From assembly GCA_963971425.1 (NCBI GenBank), contig OZ020521.1, positions 4,853,519-4,917,518 of the forward strand: a DNA stretch of 64,000 nt. The letters run 5' to 3'. The position numbers were made by a program, and so were the translations under genes. The stretch comes from Bryoerythrophyllum caledonicum (lineage: Eukaryota; Streptophyta; Bryopsida; Pottiales; Pottiaceae). The notes beneath the pieces are model-generated. The model searched no databases and was not told the DNA's origin. It worked only from the letters and a program-made list of their open reading frames with translations. This document shows, in pieces, positions 46,301-61,200 of this stretch; position 1 is the stretch's first letter, and each line of letters begins with the position of its first letter.

Positions 46301-49300
46301 AAAAGTTATACGGTTTTGAAGTTCGAATGGGGAGAGCGGGCCCGTCGGGCAACTCCAAATACTTTTGCTAAGACACTCTATTGAAGGTGATATTTTCAAC
46401 AACGACAAATAATATTATTTCCTTTCATCTTGTCAAGAAAAATCTCTTGTCTTTAGTGAGAAATAGCATATGAATCCAAGTCATACATTTTCACACATTG
46501 TCGCACATTGTCGGGCTAAGTACCAAAAAATCTTCTTCTTTTCCACATAAAACTTAGTGATCTTCATATTTTTACTTTTTTATTTTCCCCACGGCATTGT
46601 GCGGTGTAAACCTTTCCATTGACCATTCGGATTCTCATTCTAGAACATATTAGGTTCACAAAAAAATAAAACGTGAATTGATAGTTTTTGAACCTCCACT
46701 CCTTGCACAATTTTTTTGAAAATGCTACAACTCTCCCCAACCTCTAAAATTTTGTGAACAAGGAGTTGATTGCATGTTCAACATGATTGTAATAGCTTAA
46801 CATATTGTGTAGTGCAAAAAATTCACAACAAGTGATGTCAAAGTCAGCTGATCCTCTCAAAGCATTAAAGAAAATGACATCTTCCTACATTTCAAACGCT
46901 ATAATCTTCCGATCCGTACGGTCAAAAAATGTGAAATTTTGCAGGCATGTTAATGACCTAGTCGTGTTCAAGATCCTACGGTCAAAACTTGAAAAAAAGA
47001 CCCGGAGTTTCTCCTTTACACCCTACAACAGAATCTACATTTTTAAGGCGGGTTTTGTCAAGAAACTCTAGGTGTTAGGAAAAACCAATGCAACAAAGGG
47101 AGGGGTCGAGGCCCTCGACCTCTCTTGCCATGCAACAAAGAGGAGGGGTCGAGGCCTCGACCCCTCTTGCCATACAACACAAGGCCATACAACAAACACA
47201 AGGGAGGGGTCGAGGCCTCGACCCCTCTTCCTCTATGCAAAGGAATTACGCAACAACTTTGAAAGCTCACATACCTTGCACATGTCTTGATAGAAAAAAC
47301 CCAAAGATCGCGGGACGCCAATCAACCACCGCATCGTTTCGTCCACCGCTTCAAAAAAAAAACAAAACGACCTTCAAGTCCATGCGGAAATCCTATGAAG
47401 CAAAACACTCTTCTACCAAATGAATCCTCGAGGTTAGCTTGGATCCTTATATACTTCCAAATTGAATCCATATTTAATAATATTGTTCAATAATAGAAAA
47501 ATGTTACAATAATCCAAATTGAATCCATATTTAGTATTGTTCACTTTACAAAATCCTATAATCCATTATTTGAATATTAGACTTATCTAATTCACTTTTG
47601 GAAGGTCGAATTGGACGATAAAAATAGAATCAAGATATTTCATCACGACACCATGTGGGGCCCACACGAAGTTCATATTAACTACTTTTGCCCATAACTT
47701 CGTATCATCATAACTTATACCCGAATGGAATATTCGATGACTTTGGAGCAAAGGTGAAGTATGGTACGGTGGGTCCCACCACATGGATGCTTTGTGGATC
47801 AACATTCCAACAATGCAAATATGATCATTGGTGTGTGAAGATCTACCGGATATAAATAGTATGTGGGGCCCACGTGGGACCCACCGTACACTTATATGTC
47901 TCTTACCGTAATAAATGCACAAATGGATATCTATGATATTGGGAGTGAGACCCTCCAAATATTGCCACATGGAGGGAGAGAGGATTTAGAGAAAAAGTTC
48001 AAGGGGGTGGGGACCGCGGTGTATTTTTGGGGGGGCACTTACTGTTATGCTTTTTCTTCATATACCTAAGGCAACCCGGGCATCTAAAGTGAATAGCGGG
48101 TATCTAAAATAAATGAGTGGGACTACCCTTGACCCCTAAATTACCAAGATTGACCTTCAAGGACCGGGCGGGTTCCGCTTGTGTCAATCTTTAGCATTCT
48201 TTTCCAAAAAATTATCGTAGATGGACATTACTAAAAGCTTTGTGTGAGTCCAAGTTTTTCCCCAATCCGACATTTAATGAAAAAGTTATACGGTTTTGAA
48301 GTTCGAATGGGGAGAGCGGGCCCGTCGGGCAACTCCAAATACTTTTGCTAAGACACTCTATTGAAGGTGATATTTTCAACAACGACAAATAATATTATTT
48401 CCTTTCATCTTGTCAAGAAAAATCTCTTGTCTTTAGTGAGAAATAGCATATGAATCCAAGTCATACATTTTCACACATTGTCGCACATTGTCGGGCTAAG
48501 TACCAAAAAATCTTCTTCTTTTCCACATAAAACTTAGTGATCTTCATATTTTTACTTTTTTATTTTCCCCACGGCATTGTGCGGTGTAAACCTTTCCATT
48601 GACCATTCGGATTCTCATTCTAGAACATATTAGGTTCACAAAAAAATAAAACGTGAATTGATAGTTTTTGAACCTCCACTCCTTGCACAATTTTTTTGAA
48701 AATGCTACAACTCTCCCCAACCTCTAAAATTTTGTGAACAAGGAGTTGATTGCATGTTCAACATGATTGTAATAGCTTAACATATTGTGTAGTGCAAAAA
48801 ATTCACAACAAGTGATGTCAAAGTCAGCTGATCCTCTCAAAGCATTAAAGAAAATGACATCTTCCTACATTTCAAACGCTATAATCTTCCGATCCGTACG
48901 GTCAAAAAATGTGAAATTTTGCAGGCATGTTAATGACCTAGTCGTGTTCAAGATCCTACGGTCAAAACTTGAAAAAAAGACCCGGAGTTTCTCCTTTACA
49001 CCCTACAACAGAATCTACATTTTTAAGGCGGGTTTTGTCAAGAAACTCTAGGTGTTAGGAAAAACCAATGCAACAAAGGGAGGGGTCGAGGCCCTCGACC
49101 TCTCTTGCCATGCAACAAAGAGGAGGGGTCGAGGCCTCGACCCCTCTTGCCATACAACACAAGGCCATACAACAAACACAAGGGAGGGGTCGAGGCCTCG
49201 ACCCCTCTTCCTCTACGCAAAGGAATTACGCAACAACTTTGAAAGCTCACATACCTTGCACATGTCTTGATAGAAAAAACCCAAAGATCGCGGGACGCCA

Positions 49301-52300
49301 ATCAACCACCGCGTCGTTTCGTCCACCGCTTCAAAAAAAAAACAAAACGACCTTCAAGTCCATGCGGAAATCCTATGAAGCAAAACACTCTTCTACCAAA
49401 TGAATCCTCGAGGTTAGCTTGGATCCTTATATACTTCCAAATTGAATCCATATTTAATAATATTGTTCAATAATAGAAAAATATTACAATAATCCAAATT
49501 GAATCCATATTTAGTATTGTTCACTTTACAAAATCCTATAATCCATTATTTGAATATTAGACTTATCTAATTCACTTTTGGAAGGTCGAATTGGACGATA
49601 AAAATAGAATCAAGATATTTCATCACGACACCATGTGGGGCCCACACGAAGTTCATATTAACTACTTTTGCCCATAACTTCGTATCATCATAACTTATAC
49701 CCGAATGGAATATTCGATGACTTTGGAGCAAAGGTGAAGTATGGTACGGTGGGTCCCACCACATGGATGCTTTGTGGATCAACATTCCAACAATGCAAAT
49801 ATGATCATTGGTGTGTGAAGATCTACCGGATATAAATAGTATGTGGGGCCCACGTGGGACCCACCGTACACTTATATGTCTCTTACCGTAATAAATGCAC
49901 AAATGGATATCTATGATATTGGGAGTGAGACCCTCCAAATATTGCCACATGGAGGGAGAGAGGATTTAGAGAAAAAGTTCAAGGGGGTGGGGACCGCGGT
50001 GTATTTTTGGGGGGGCACTTACTGTTATGCTTTTTCTTCATATACCTAAGGCAACCCGGGCATCTAAAGTGAATAGCGGGTATCTAAAATAAATGAGTGG
50101 GACTACCCTTGACCCCTAAATTACCAAGATTGACCTTCAAGGACCGGGCGGGTTCCGCTTGTGTCAATCTTTAGCATTCTTTTCCAAAAAATTATCGTAG
50201 ATGGACATTACTAAAAGCTTTGTGTGAGTCCAAGTTTTTCCCCAATCCGACATTTAATGAAAAAGTTATACGGTTTTGAAGTTCGAATGGGGAGAGCGGG
50301 CCCGTCGGGCAACTCCAAATACTTTTGCTAAGACACTCTATTGAAGGTGATATTTTCAACAACGACAAATAATATTATTTCCTTTCATCTTGTCAAGAAA
50401 AATCTCTTGTCTTTAGTGAGAAATAGCATATGAATCCAAGTCATACATTTTCACACATTGTCGCACATTGTCGGGCTAAGTACCAAAAAATCTTCTTCTT
50501 TTCCACATAAAACTTAGTGATCTTCATATTTTTACTTTTTTATTTTCCCCACGGCATTGTGCGGTGTAAACCTTTCCATTGACCATTCGGATTCTCATTC
50601 TAGAACATATTAGGTTCACAAAAAAATAAAACGTGAATTGATAGTTTTTGAACCTCCACTCCTTGCACAATTTTTTTGAAAATGCTACAACTCTCCCCAA
50701 CCTCTAAAATTTTGTGAACAAGGAGTTGATTGCATGTTCAACATGATTGTAATAGCTTAACATATTGTGTAGTGCAAAAAATTCACAACAAGTGATGTCA
50801 AAGTCAGCTGATCCTCTCAAAGCATTAAAGAAAATGACATCTTCCTACATTTCAAACGCTATAATCTTCCGATCCGTACGGTCAAAAAATGTGAAATTTT
50901 GCAGGCATGTTAATGACCTAGTCGTGTTCAAGATCCTACGGTCAAAACTTGAAAAAAAGACCCGGAGTTTCTCCTTTACACCCTACAACAGAATCTACAT
51001 TTTTAAGGCGGGTTTTGTCAAGAAACTCTAGGTGTTAGGAAAAACCAATGCAACAAAGGGAGGGGTCGAGGCCCTCGACCTCTCTTGCCATGCAACAAAG
51101 AGGAGGGGTCGAGGCCTCGACCCCTCTTGCCATACAACACAAGGCCATACAACACAAGGCCATACAACAAACACAAGGGAGGGGTCGAGGCCTCGACCCC
51201 TCTTCCTCTACGCAAAGGAATTACGCAACAACTTTGAAAGCTCACATACCTTGCACATGTCTTGATAGAAAAAACCCAAAGATCGCGGGACGCCAATCAA
51301 CCACCGCATCGTTTCGTCCACCGCTTCAAAAAAAAAACAAAACGACCTTCAAGTCCATGCGGAAATCCTATGAAGCAAAACACTCTTCTACCAAATGAAT
51401 CCTCGAGGTTAGCTTGGATCCTTATATACTTCCAAATTGAATCCATATTTAATAATATTGTTCAATAATAGAAAAATATTACAATAATCCAAATTGAATC
51501 CATATTTAGTATTGTTCACTTTACAAAATCCTATAATCCATTATTTGAATATTAGACTTATCTAATTCACTTTTGGAAGGTCGAATTGGACGATAAAAAT
51601 AGAATCAAGATATTTCATCACGACACCATGTGGGGCCCACACGAAGTTCATATTAACTACTTTTGCCCATAACTTCGTATCATCATAACTTATACCCGAA
51701 TGGAATATTCGATGACTTTGGAGCAAAGGTGAAGTATGGTACGGTGGGTCCCACCACATGGATGCTTTGTGGATCAACATTCCAACAATGCAAATATGAT
51801 CATTGGTGTGTGAAGATCTACCGGATATAAATAGTATGTGGGGCCCACGTGGGACCCACCGTACACTTATATGTCTCTTACCGTAATAAATGCACAAATG
51901 GATATCTATGATATTGGGAGTGAGACCCTCCAAATATTGCCACATGGAGGGAGAGAGGATTTAGAGAAAAAGTTCAAGGGGGTGGGGACCGCGGTGTATT
52001 TTTGGGGGGGCACTTACTGTTATGCTTTTTCTTCATATACCTAAGGCAACCCGGGCATCTAAAGTGAATAGCGGGTATCTAAAATAAATGAGTGGGACTA
52101 CCCTTGACCCCTAAATTACCAAGATTGACCTTCAAGGACCGGGCGGGTTCCGCTTGTGTCAATCTTTAGCATTCTTTTCCAAAAAATTATCGTAGATGGA
52201 CATTACTAAAAGCTTTGTGTGAGTCCAAGTTTTTCCCCAATCCGACATTTAATGAAAAAGTTATACGGTTTTGAAGTTCGAATGGGGAGAGCGGGCCCGT

Positions 52301-55300
52301 CGGGCAACTCCAAATACTTTTGCTAAGACACTCTATTGAAGGTGATATTTTCAACAACGACAAATAATATTATTTCCTTTCATCTTGTCAAGAAAAATCT
52401 CTTGTCTTTAGTGAGAAATAGCATATGAATCCAAGTCATACATTTTCACACATTGTCGCACATTGTCGGGCTAAGTACCAAAAAATCTTCTTCTTTTCCA
52501 CATAAAACTTAGTGATCTTCATATTTTTACTTTTTTATTTTCCCCACGGCATTGTGCGGTGTAAACCTTTCCATTGACCATTCGGATTCTCATTCTAGAA
52601 CATATTAGGTTCACAAAAAAATAAAACGTGAATTGATAGTTTTTGAACCTCCACTCCTTGCACAATTTTTTTGAAAATGCTACAACTCTCCCCAACCTCT
52701 AAAATTTTGTGAACAAGGAGTTGATTGCATGTTCAACATGATTGTAATAGCTTAACATATTGTGTAGTGCAAAAAATTCACAACAAGTGATGTCAAAGTC
52801 AGCTGATCCTCTCAAAGCATTAAAGAAAATGACATCTTCCTACATTTCAAACGCTATAATCTTCCGATCCGTACGGTCAAAAAATGTGAAATTTTGCAGG
52901 CATGTTAATGACCTAGTCGTGTTCAAGATCCTACGGTCAAAACTTGAAAAAAAGACCCGGAGTTTCTCCTTTACACCCTACAACAGAATCTACATTTTTA
53001 AGGCGGGTTTTGTCAAGAAACTCTAGGTGTTAGGAAAAACCAATGCAACAAAGGGAGGGGTCGAGGCCCTCGACCTCTCTTGCCATGCAACAAAGAGGAG
53101 GGGTCGAGGCCTCGACCCCTCTTGCCATACAACACAAGGCCATACAACAAACACAAGGGAGGGGTCGAGGCCTCGACCCCTCTTCCTCTACGCAAAGGAA
53201 TTACGCAACAACTTTGAAAGCTCACATACCTTGCACATGTCTTGATAGAAAAAACCCAAAGATCGCGGGACGCCAATCAACCACCGCATCGTTTCGTCCA
53301 CCGCTTCAAAAAAAAAACAAAACGACCTTCAAGTCCATGCGGAAATCCTATGAAGCAAAACACTCTTCTACCAAATGAATCCTCGAGGTTAGCTTGGATC
53401 CTTATATACTTCCAAATTGAATCCATATTTAATAATATTGTTCAATAATAGAAAAATATTACAATAATCCAAATTGAATCCATATTTAGTATTGTTCACT
53501 TTACAAAATCCTATAATCCATTATTTGAATATTAGACTTATCTAATTCACTTTTGGAAGGTCGAATTGGACGATAAAAATAGAATCAAGATATTTCATCA
53601 CGACACCATGTGGGGCCCACACGAAGTTCATATTAACTACTTTTGCCCATAACTTCGTATCATCATAACTTATACCCGAATGGAATATTCGATGACTTTG
53701 GAGCAAAGGTGAAGTATGGTACGGTGGGTCCCACCACATGGATGCTTTGTGGATCAACATTCCAACAATGCAAATATGATCATTGGTGTGTGAAGATCTA
53801 CCGGATATAAATAGTATGTGGGGCCCACGTGGGACCCACCGTACACTTATATGTCTCTTACCGTAATAAATGCACAAATGGATATCTATGATATTGGGAG
53901 TGAGACCCTCCAAATATTGCCACATGGAGGGAGAGAGGATTTAGAGAAAAAGTTCAAGGGGGTGGGGACCGCGGTGTATTTTTGGGGGGGCACTTACTGT
54001 TATGCTTTTTCTTCATATACCTAAGGCAACCCGGGCATCTAAAGTGAATAGCGGGTATCTAAAATAAATGAGTGGGACTACCCTTGACCCCTAAATTACC
54101 AAGATTGACCTTCAAGGACCGGGCGGGTTCCGCTTGTGTCAATCTTTAGCATTCTTTTCCAAAAAATTATCGTAGATGGACATTACTAAAAGCTTTGTGT
54201 GAGTCCAAGTTTTTCCCCAATCCGACATTTAATGAAAAAGTTATACGGTTTTGAAGTTCGAATGGGGAGAGCGGGCCCGTCGGGCAACTCCAAATACTTT
54301 TGCTAAGACACTCTATTGAAGGTGATATTTTCAACAACGACAAATAATATTATTTCCTTTCATCTTGTCAAGAAAAATCTCTTGTCTTTAGTGAGAAATA
54401 GCATATGAATCCAAGTCATACATTTTCACACATTGTCGCACATTGTCGGGCTAAGTACCAAAAAATCTTCTTCTTTTCCACATAAAACTTAGTGATCTTC
54501 ATATTTTTACTTTTTTATTTTCCCCACGGCATTGTGCGGTGTAAACCTTTCCATTGACCATTCGGATTCTCATTCTAGAACATATTAGGTTCACAAAAAA
54601 ATAAAACGTGAATTGATAGTTTTTGAACCTCCACTCCTTGCACAATTTTTTTGAAAATGCTACAACTCTCCCCAACCTCTAAAATTTTGTGAACAAGGAG
54701 TTGATTGCATGTTCAACATGATTGTAATAGCTTAACATATTGTGTAGTGCAAAAAATTCACAACAAGTGATGTCAAAGTCAGCTGATCCTCTCAAAGCAT
54801 TAAAGAAAATGACATCTTCCTACATTTCAAACGCTATAATCTTCCGATCCGTACGGTCAAAAAATGTGAAATTTTGCAGGCATGTTAATGACCTAGTCGT
54901 GTTCAAGATCCTACGGTCAAAACTTGAAAAAAAGACCCGGAGTTTCTCCTTTACACCCTACAACAGAATCTACATTTTTAAGGCGGGTTTTGTCAAGAAA
55001 CTCTAGGTGTTAGGAAAAACCAATGCAACAAAGGGAGGGGTCGAGGCCCTCGACCTCTCTTGCCATGCAACAAAGAGGAGGGGTCGAGGCCTCGACCCCT
55101 CTTGCCATACAACACAAGGCCATACAACAAACACAAGGGAGGGGTCGAGGCCTCGACCCCTCTTCCTCTACGCAAAGGAATTACGCAACAACTTTGAAAG
55201 CTCACATACCTTGCACATGTCTTGATAGAAAAAACCCAAAGATCGCGGGACGCCAATCAACCACCGCATCGTTTCGTCCACCGCTTCAAAAAAAAAACAA

Positions 55301-58227
55301 AACGACCTTCAAGTCCATGCGGAAATCCTATGAAGCAAAACACTCTTCTACCAAATGAATCCTCGAGGTTAGCTTGGATCCTTATATACTTCCAAATTGA
55401 ATCCATATTTAATAATATTGTTCAATAATAGAAAAATATTACAATAATCCAAATTGAATCCATATTTAGTATTGTTCACTTTACAAAATCCTATAATCCA
55501 TTATTTGAATATTAGACTTATCTAATTCACTTTTGGAAGGTCGAATTGGACGATAAAAATAGAATCAAGATATTTCATCACGACACCATGTGGGGCCCAC
55601 ACGAAGTTCATATTAACTACTTTTGCCCATAACTTCGTATCATCATAACTTATACCCGAATGGAATATTCGATGACTTTGGAGCAAAGGTGAAGTATGGT
55701 ACGGTGGGTCCCACCACATGGATGCTTTGTGGATCAACATTCCAACAATGCAAATATGATCATTGGTGTGTGAAGATCTACCGGATATAAATAGTATGTG
55801 GGGCCCACGTGGGACCCACCGTACACTTATATGTCTCTTACCGTAATAAATGCACAAATGGATATCTATGATATTGGGAGTGAGACCCTCCAAATATTGC
55901 CACATGGAGGGAGAGAGGATTTAGAGAAAAAGTTCAAGGGGGTGGGGACCGCGGTGTATTTTTGGGGGGGCACTTACTGTTATGCTTTTTCTTCATATAC
56001 CTAAGGCAACCCGGGCATCTAAAGTGAATAGCGGGTATCTAAAATAAATGAGTGGGACTACCCTTGACCCCTAAATTACCAAGATTGACCTTCAAGGACC
56101 GGGCGGGTTCCGCTTGTGTCAATCTTTAGCATTCTTTTCCAAAAAATTATCGTAGATGGACATTACTAAAAGCTTTGTGTGAGTCCAAGTTTTTCCCCAA
56201 TCCGACATTTAATGAAAAAGTTATACGGTTTTGAAGTTCGAATGGGGAGAGCGGGCCCGTCGGGCAACTCCAAATACTTTTGCTAAGACACTCTATTGAA
56301 GGTGATATTTTCAACAACGACAAATAATATTATTTCCTTTCATCTTGTCAAGAAAAATCTCTTGTCTTTAGTGAGAAATAGCATATGAATCCAAGTCATA
56401 CATTTTCACACATTGTCGCACATTGTCGGGCTAAGTACCAAAAAATCTTCTTCTTTTCCACATAAAACTTAGTGATCTTCATATTTTTACTTTTTTATTT
56501 TCCCCACGGCATTGTGCGGTGTAAACCTTTCCATTGACCATTCGGATTCTCATTCTAGAACATATTAGGTTCACAAAAAAATAAAACGTGAATTGATAGT
56601 TTTTGAACCTCCACTCCTTGCACAATTTTTTTGAAAATGCTACAACTCTCCCCAACCTCTAAAATTTTGTGAACAAGGAGTTGATTGCATGTTCAACATG
56701 ATTGTAATAGCTTAACATATTGTGTAGTGCAAAAAATTCACAACAAGTGATGTCAAAGTCAGCTGATCCTCTCAAAGCATTAAAGAAAATGACATCTTCC
56801 TACATTTCAAACGCTATAATCTTCCGATCCGTACGGTCAAAAAATGTGAAATTTTGCAGGCATGTTAATGACCTAGTCGTGTTCAAGATCCTACGGTCAA
56901 AACTTGAAAAAAAGACCCGGAGTTTCTCCTTTACACCCTACAACAGAATCTACATTTTTAAGGCGGGTTTTGTCAAGAAACTCTAGGTGTTAGGAAAAAC
57001 CAATGCAACAAAGGGAGGGGTCGAGGCCCTCGACCTCTCTTGCCATGCAACAAAGAGGAGGGGTCGAGGCCTCGACCCCTCTTGCCATACAACACAAGGC
57101 CATACAACACAAGGCCATACAACAAACACAAGGGAGGGGTCGAGGCCTCGACCCCTCTTCCTCTACGCAAAGGAATTACGCAACAACTTTGAAAGCTCAC
57201 ATACCTTGCACATGTCTTGATAGAAAAAACCCAAAGATCGCGGGACGCCAATCAACCACCGCATCGTTTCGTCCACCGCTTCAAAAAAAAAACAAAACGA
57301 CCTTCAAGTCCATGCGGAAATCCTATGAAGCAAAACACTCTTCTACCAAATGAATCCTCGAGGTTAGCTTGGATCCTTATATACTTCCAAATTGAATCCA
57401 TATTTAATAATATTGTTCAATAATAGAAAAATATTACAATAATCCAAATTGAATCCATATTTAGTATTGTTCACTTTACAAAATCCTATAATCCATTATT
57501 TGAATATTAGACTTATCTAATTCACTTTTGGAAGGTCGAATTGGACGATAAAAATAGAATCAAGATATTTCATCACGACACCATGTGGGGCCCACACGAA
57601 GTTCATATTAACTACTTTTGCCCATAACTTCGTATCATCATAACTTATACCCGAATGGAATATTCGATGACTTTGGAGCAAAGGTGAAGTATGGTACGGT
57701 GGGTCCCACCACATGGATGCTTTGTGGATCAACATTCCAACAATGCAAATATGATCATTGGTGTGTGAAGATCTACCGGATATAAATAGTATGTGGGGCC
57801 CACGTGGGACCCACCGTACACTTATATGTCTCTTACCGTAATAAATGCACAAATGGATATCTATGATATTGGGAGTGAGACCCTCCAAATATTGCCACAT
57901 GGAGGGAGAGAGGATTTAGAGAAAAAGTTCAAGGGGGTGGGGACCGCGGTGTATTTTTGGGGGGGCACTTACTGTTATGCTTTTTCTTCATATACCTAAG
58001 GCAACCCGGGCATCTAAAGTGAATAGCGGGTATCTAAAATAAATGAGTGGGACTACCCTTGACCCCTAAATTACCAAGATTGACCTTCAAGGACCGGGCG
58101 GGTTCCGCTTGTGTCAATCTTTAGCATTCTTTTCCAAAAAATTATCGTAGATGGACATTACTAAAAGCTTTGTGTGAGTCCAAGTTTTTCCCCAATCCGA
58201 CATTTAATGAAAAAGTTATACGGTTTT
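40363..58227 (+). repeat. Higher-order repeat: three-unit blocks of 5955 bp
   Basis: Unit lengths run 1980, 1980, 1995 three times in a row (40363-46317, 46318-52272, 52273-58227). The first units of blocks 1 and 2 share two private variants exactly 5955 bp apart (41281/47236 and 41548/47503). Block 3 shares the length pattern but not the variants. Confidence 0.7.
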
Positions 58228-61200
58228 GAAGTTCGAATGGGGAGAGCGGGCCCGTCGGGCAACTCCAAATACTTTTGCTAAGACACTCTATTGAAGGTGA
58301 TATTTTCAACAACGACAAATAATATTATTTCCTTTCATCTTGTCAAGAAAAATCTCTTGTCTTTAGTGAGAAATAGCATATGAATCCAAGTCATACATTT
58401 TCACACATTGTCGCACATTGTCGGGCTAAGTACCAAAAAATCTTCTTCTTTTCCACATAAAACTTAGTGATCTTCATATTTTTACTTTTTTATTTTCCCC
58501 ACGGCATTGTGCGGTGTAAACCTTTCCATTGACCATTCGGATTCTCATTCTAGAACATATTAGGTTCACAAAAAAATAAAACGTGAATTGATAGTTTTTG
58601 AACCTCCACTCCTTGCACAATTTTTTTGAAAATGCTACAACTCTCCCCAACCTCTAAAATTTTGTGAACAAGGAGTTGATTGCATGTTCAACATGATTGT
58701 AATAGCTTAACATATTGTGTAGTGCAAAAAATTCACAACAAGTGATGTCAAAGTCAGCTGATCCTCTCAAAGCATTAAAGAAAATGACATCTTCCTACAT
58801 TTCAAACGCTATAATCTTCCGATCCGTACGGTCAAAAAATGTGAAATTTTGCAGGCATGTTAATGACCTAGTCGTGTTCAAGATCCTACGGTCAAAACTT
58901 GAAAAAAAGACCCGGAGTTTCTCCTTTACACCCTACAACAGAATCTACATTTTTAAGGCGGGTTTTGTCAAGAAACTCTAGGTGTTAGGAAAAACCAATG
59001 CAACAAAGGGAGGGGTCGAGGCCCTCGACCTCTCTTGCCATGCAACAAAGAGGAGGGGTCGAGGCCTCGACCCCTCTTGCCATACAACACAAGGCCATAC
59101 AACACAAGGCCATACAACAAACACAAGGGAGGGGTCGAGGCCTCGACCCCTCTTCCTCTACGCAAAGGAATTACGCAACAACTTTGAAAGCTCACATACC
59201 TTGCACATGTCTTGATAGAAAAAACCCAAAGATCGCGGGACGCCAATCAACCACCGCATCGTTTCGTCCACCGCTTCAAAAAAAAAACAAAACGACCTTC
59301 AAGTCCATGCGGAAATCCTATGAAGCAAAACACTCTTCTACCAAATGAATCCTCGAGGTTAGCTTGGATCCTTATATACTTCCAAATTGAATCCATATTT
59401 AATAATATTGTTCAATAATAGAAAAATATTACAATAATCCAAATTGAATCCATATTTAGTATTGTTCACTTTACAAAATCCTATAATCCATTATTTGAAT
59501 ATTAGACTTATCTAATTCACTTTTGGAAGGTCGAATTGGACGATAAAAATAGAATCAAGATATTTCATCACGACACCATGTGGGGCCCACACGAAGTTCA
59601 TATTAACTACTTTTGCCCATAACTTCGTATCATCATAACTTATACCCGAATGGAATATTCGATGACTTTGGAGCAAAGGTGAAGTATGGTACGGTGGGTC
59701 CCACCACATGGATGCTTTGTGGATCAACATTCCAACAATGCAAATATGATCATTGGTGTGTGAAGATCTACCGGATATAAATAGTATGTGGGGCCCACGT
59801 GGGACCCACCGTACACTTATATGTCTCTTACCGTAATAAATGCACAAATGGATATCTATGATATTGGGAGTGAGACCCTCCAAATATTGCCACATGGAGG
59901 GAGAGAGGATTTAGAGAAAAAGTTCAAGGGGGTGGGGACCGCGGTGTATTTTTGGGGGGGCACTTACTGTTATGCTTTTTCTTCATATACCTAAGGCAAC
60001 CCGGGCATCTAAAGTGAATAGCGGGTATCTAAAATAAATGAGTGGGACTACCCTTGACCCCTAAATTACCAAGATTGACCTTCAAGGACCGGGCGGGTTC
60101 CGCTTGTGTCAATCTTTAGCATTCTTTTCCAAAAAATTATCGTAGATGGACATTACTAAAAGCTTTGTGTGAGTCCAAGTTTTTCCCCAATCCGACATTT
60201 AATGAAAAAGTTATACGGTTTTGAAGTTCGAATGGGGAGAGCGGGCCCGTCGGGCAACTCCAAATACTTTTGCTAAGACACTCTATTGAAGGTGATATTT
60301 TCAACAACGACAAATAATATTATTTCCTTTCATCTTGTCAAGAAAAATCTCTTGTCTTTAGTGAGAAATAGCATATGAATCCAAGTCATACATTTTCACA
60401 CATTGTCGCACATTGTCGGGCTAAGTACCAAAAAATCTTCTTCTTTTCCACATAAAACTTAGTGATCTTCATATTTTTACTTTTTTATTTTCCCCACGGC
60501 ATTGTGCGGTGTAAACCTTTCCATTGACCATTCGGATTCTCATTCTAGAACATATTAGGTTCACAAAAAAATAAAACGTGAATTGATAGTTTTTGAACCT
60601 CCACTCCTTGCACAATTTTTTTGAAAATGCTACAACTCTCCCCAACCTCTAAAATTTTGTGAACAAGGAGTTGATTGCATGTTCAACATGATTGTAATAG
60701 CTTAACATATTGTGTAGTGCAAAAAATTCACAACAAGTGATGTCAAAGTCAGCTGATCCTCTCAAAGCATTAAAGAAAATGACATCTTCCTACATTTCAA
60801 ACGCTATAATCTTCCGATCCGTACGGTCAAAAAATGTGAAATTTTGCAGGCATGTTAATGACCTAGTCGTGTTCAAGATCCTACGGTCAAAACTTGAAAA
60901 AAAGACCCGGAGTTTCTCCTTTACACCCTACAACAGAATCTACATTTTTAAGGCGGGTTTTGTCAAGAAACTCTAGGTGTTAGGAAAAACCAATGCAACA
61001 AAGGGAGGGGTCGAGGCCCTCGACCTCTCTTGCCATGCAACAAAGAGGAGGGGTCGAGGCCTCGACCCCTCTTGCCATACAACACAAGGCCATACAACAC
61101 AAGGCCATACAACAAACACAAGGGAGGGGTCGAGGCCTCGACCCCTCTTCCTCTACGCAAAGGAATTACGCAACAACTTTGAAAGCTCACATACCTTGCA

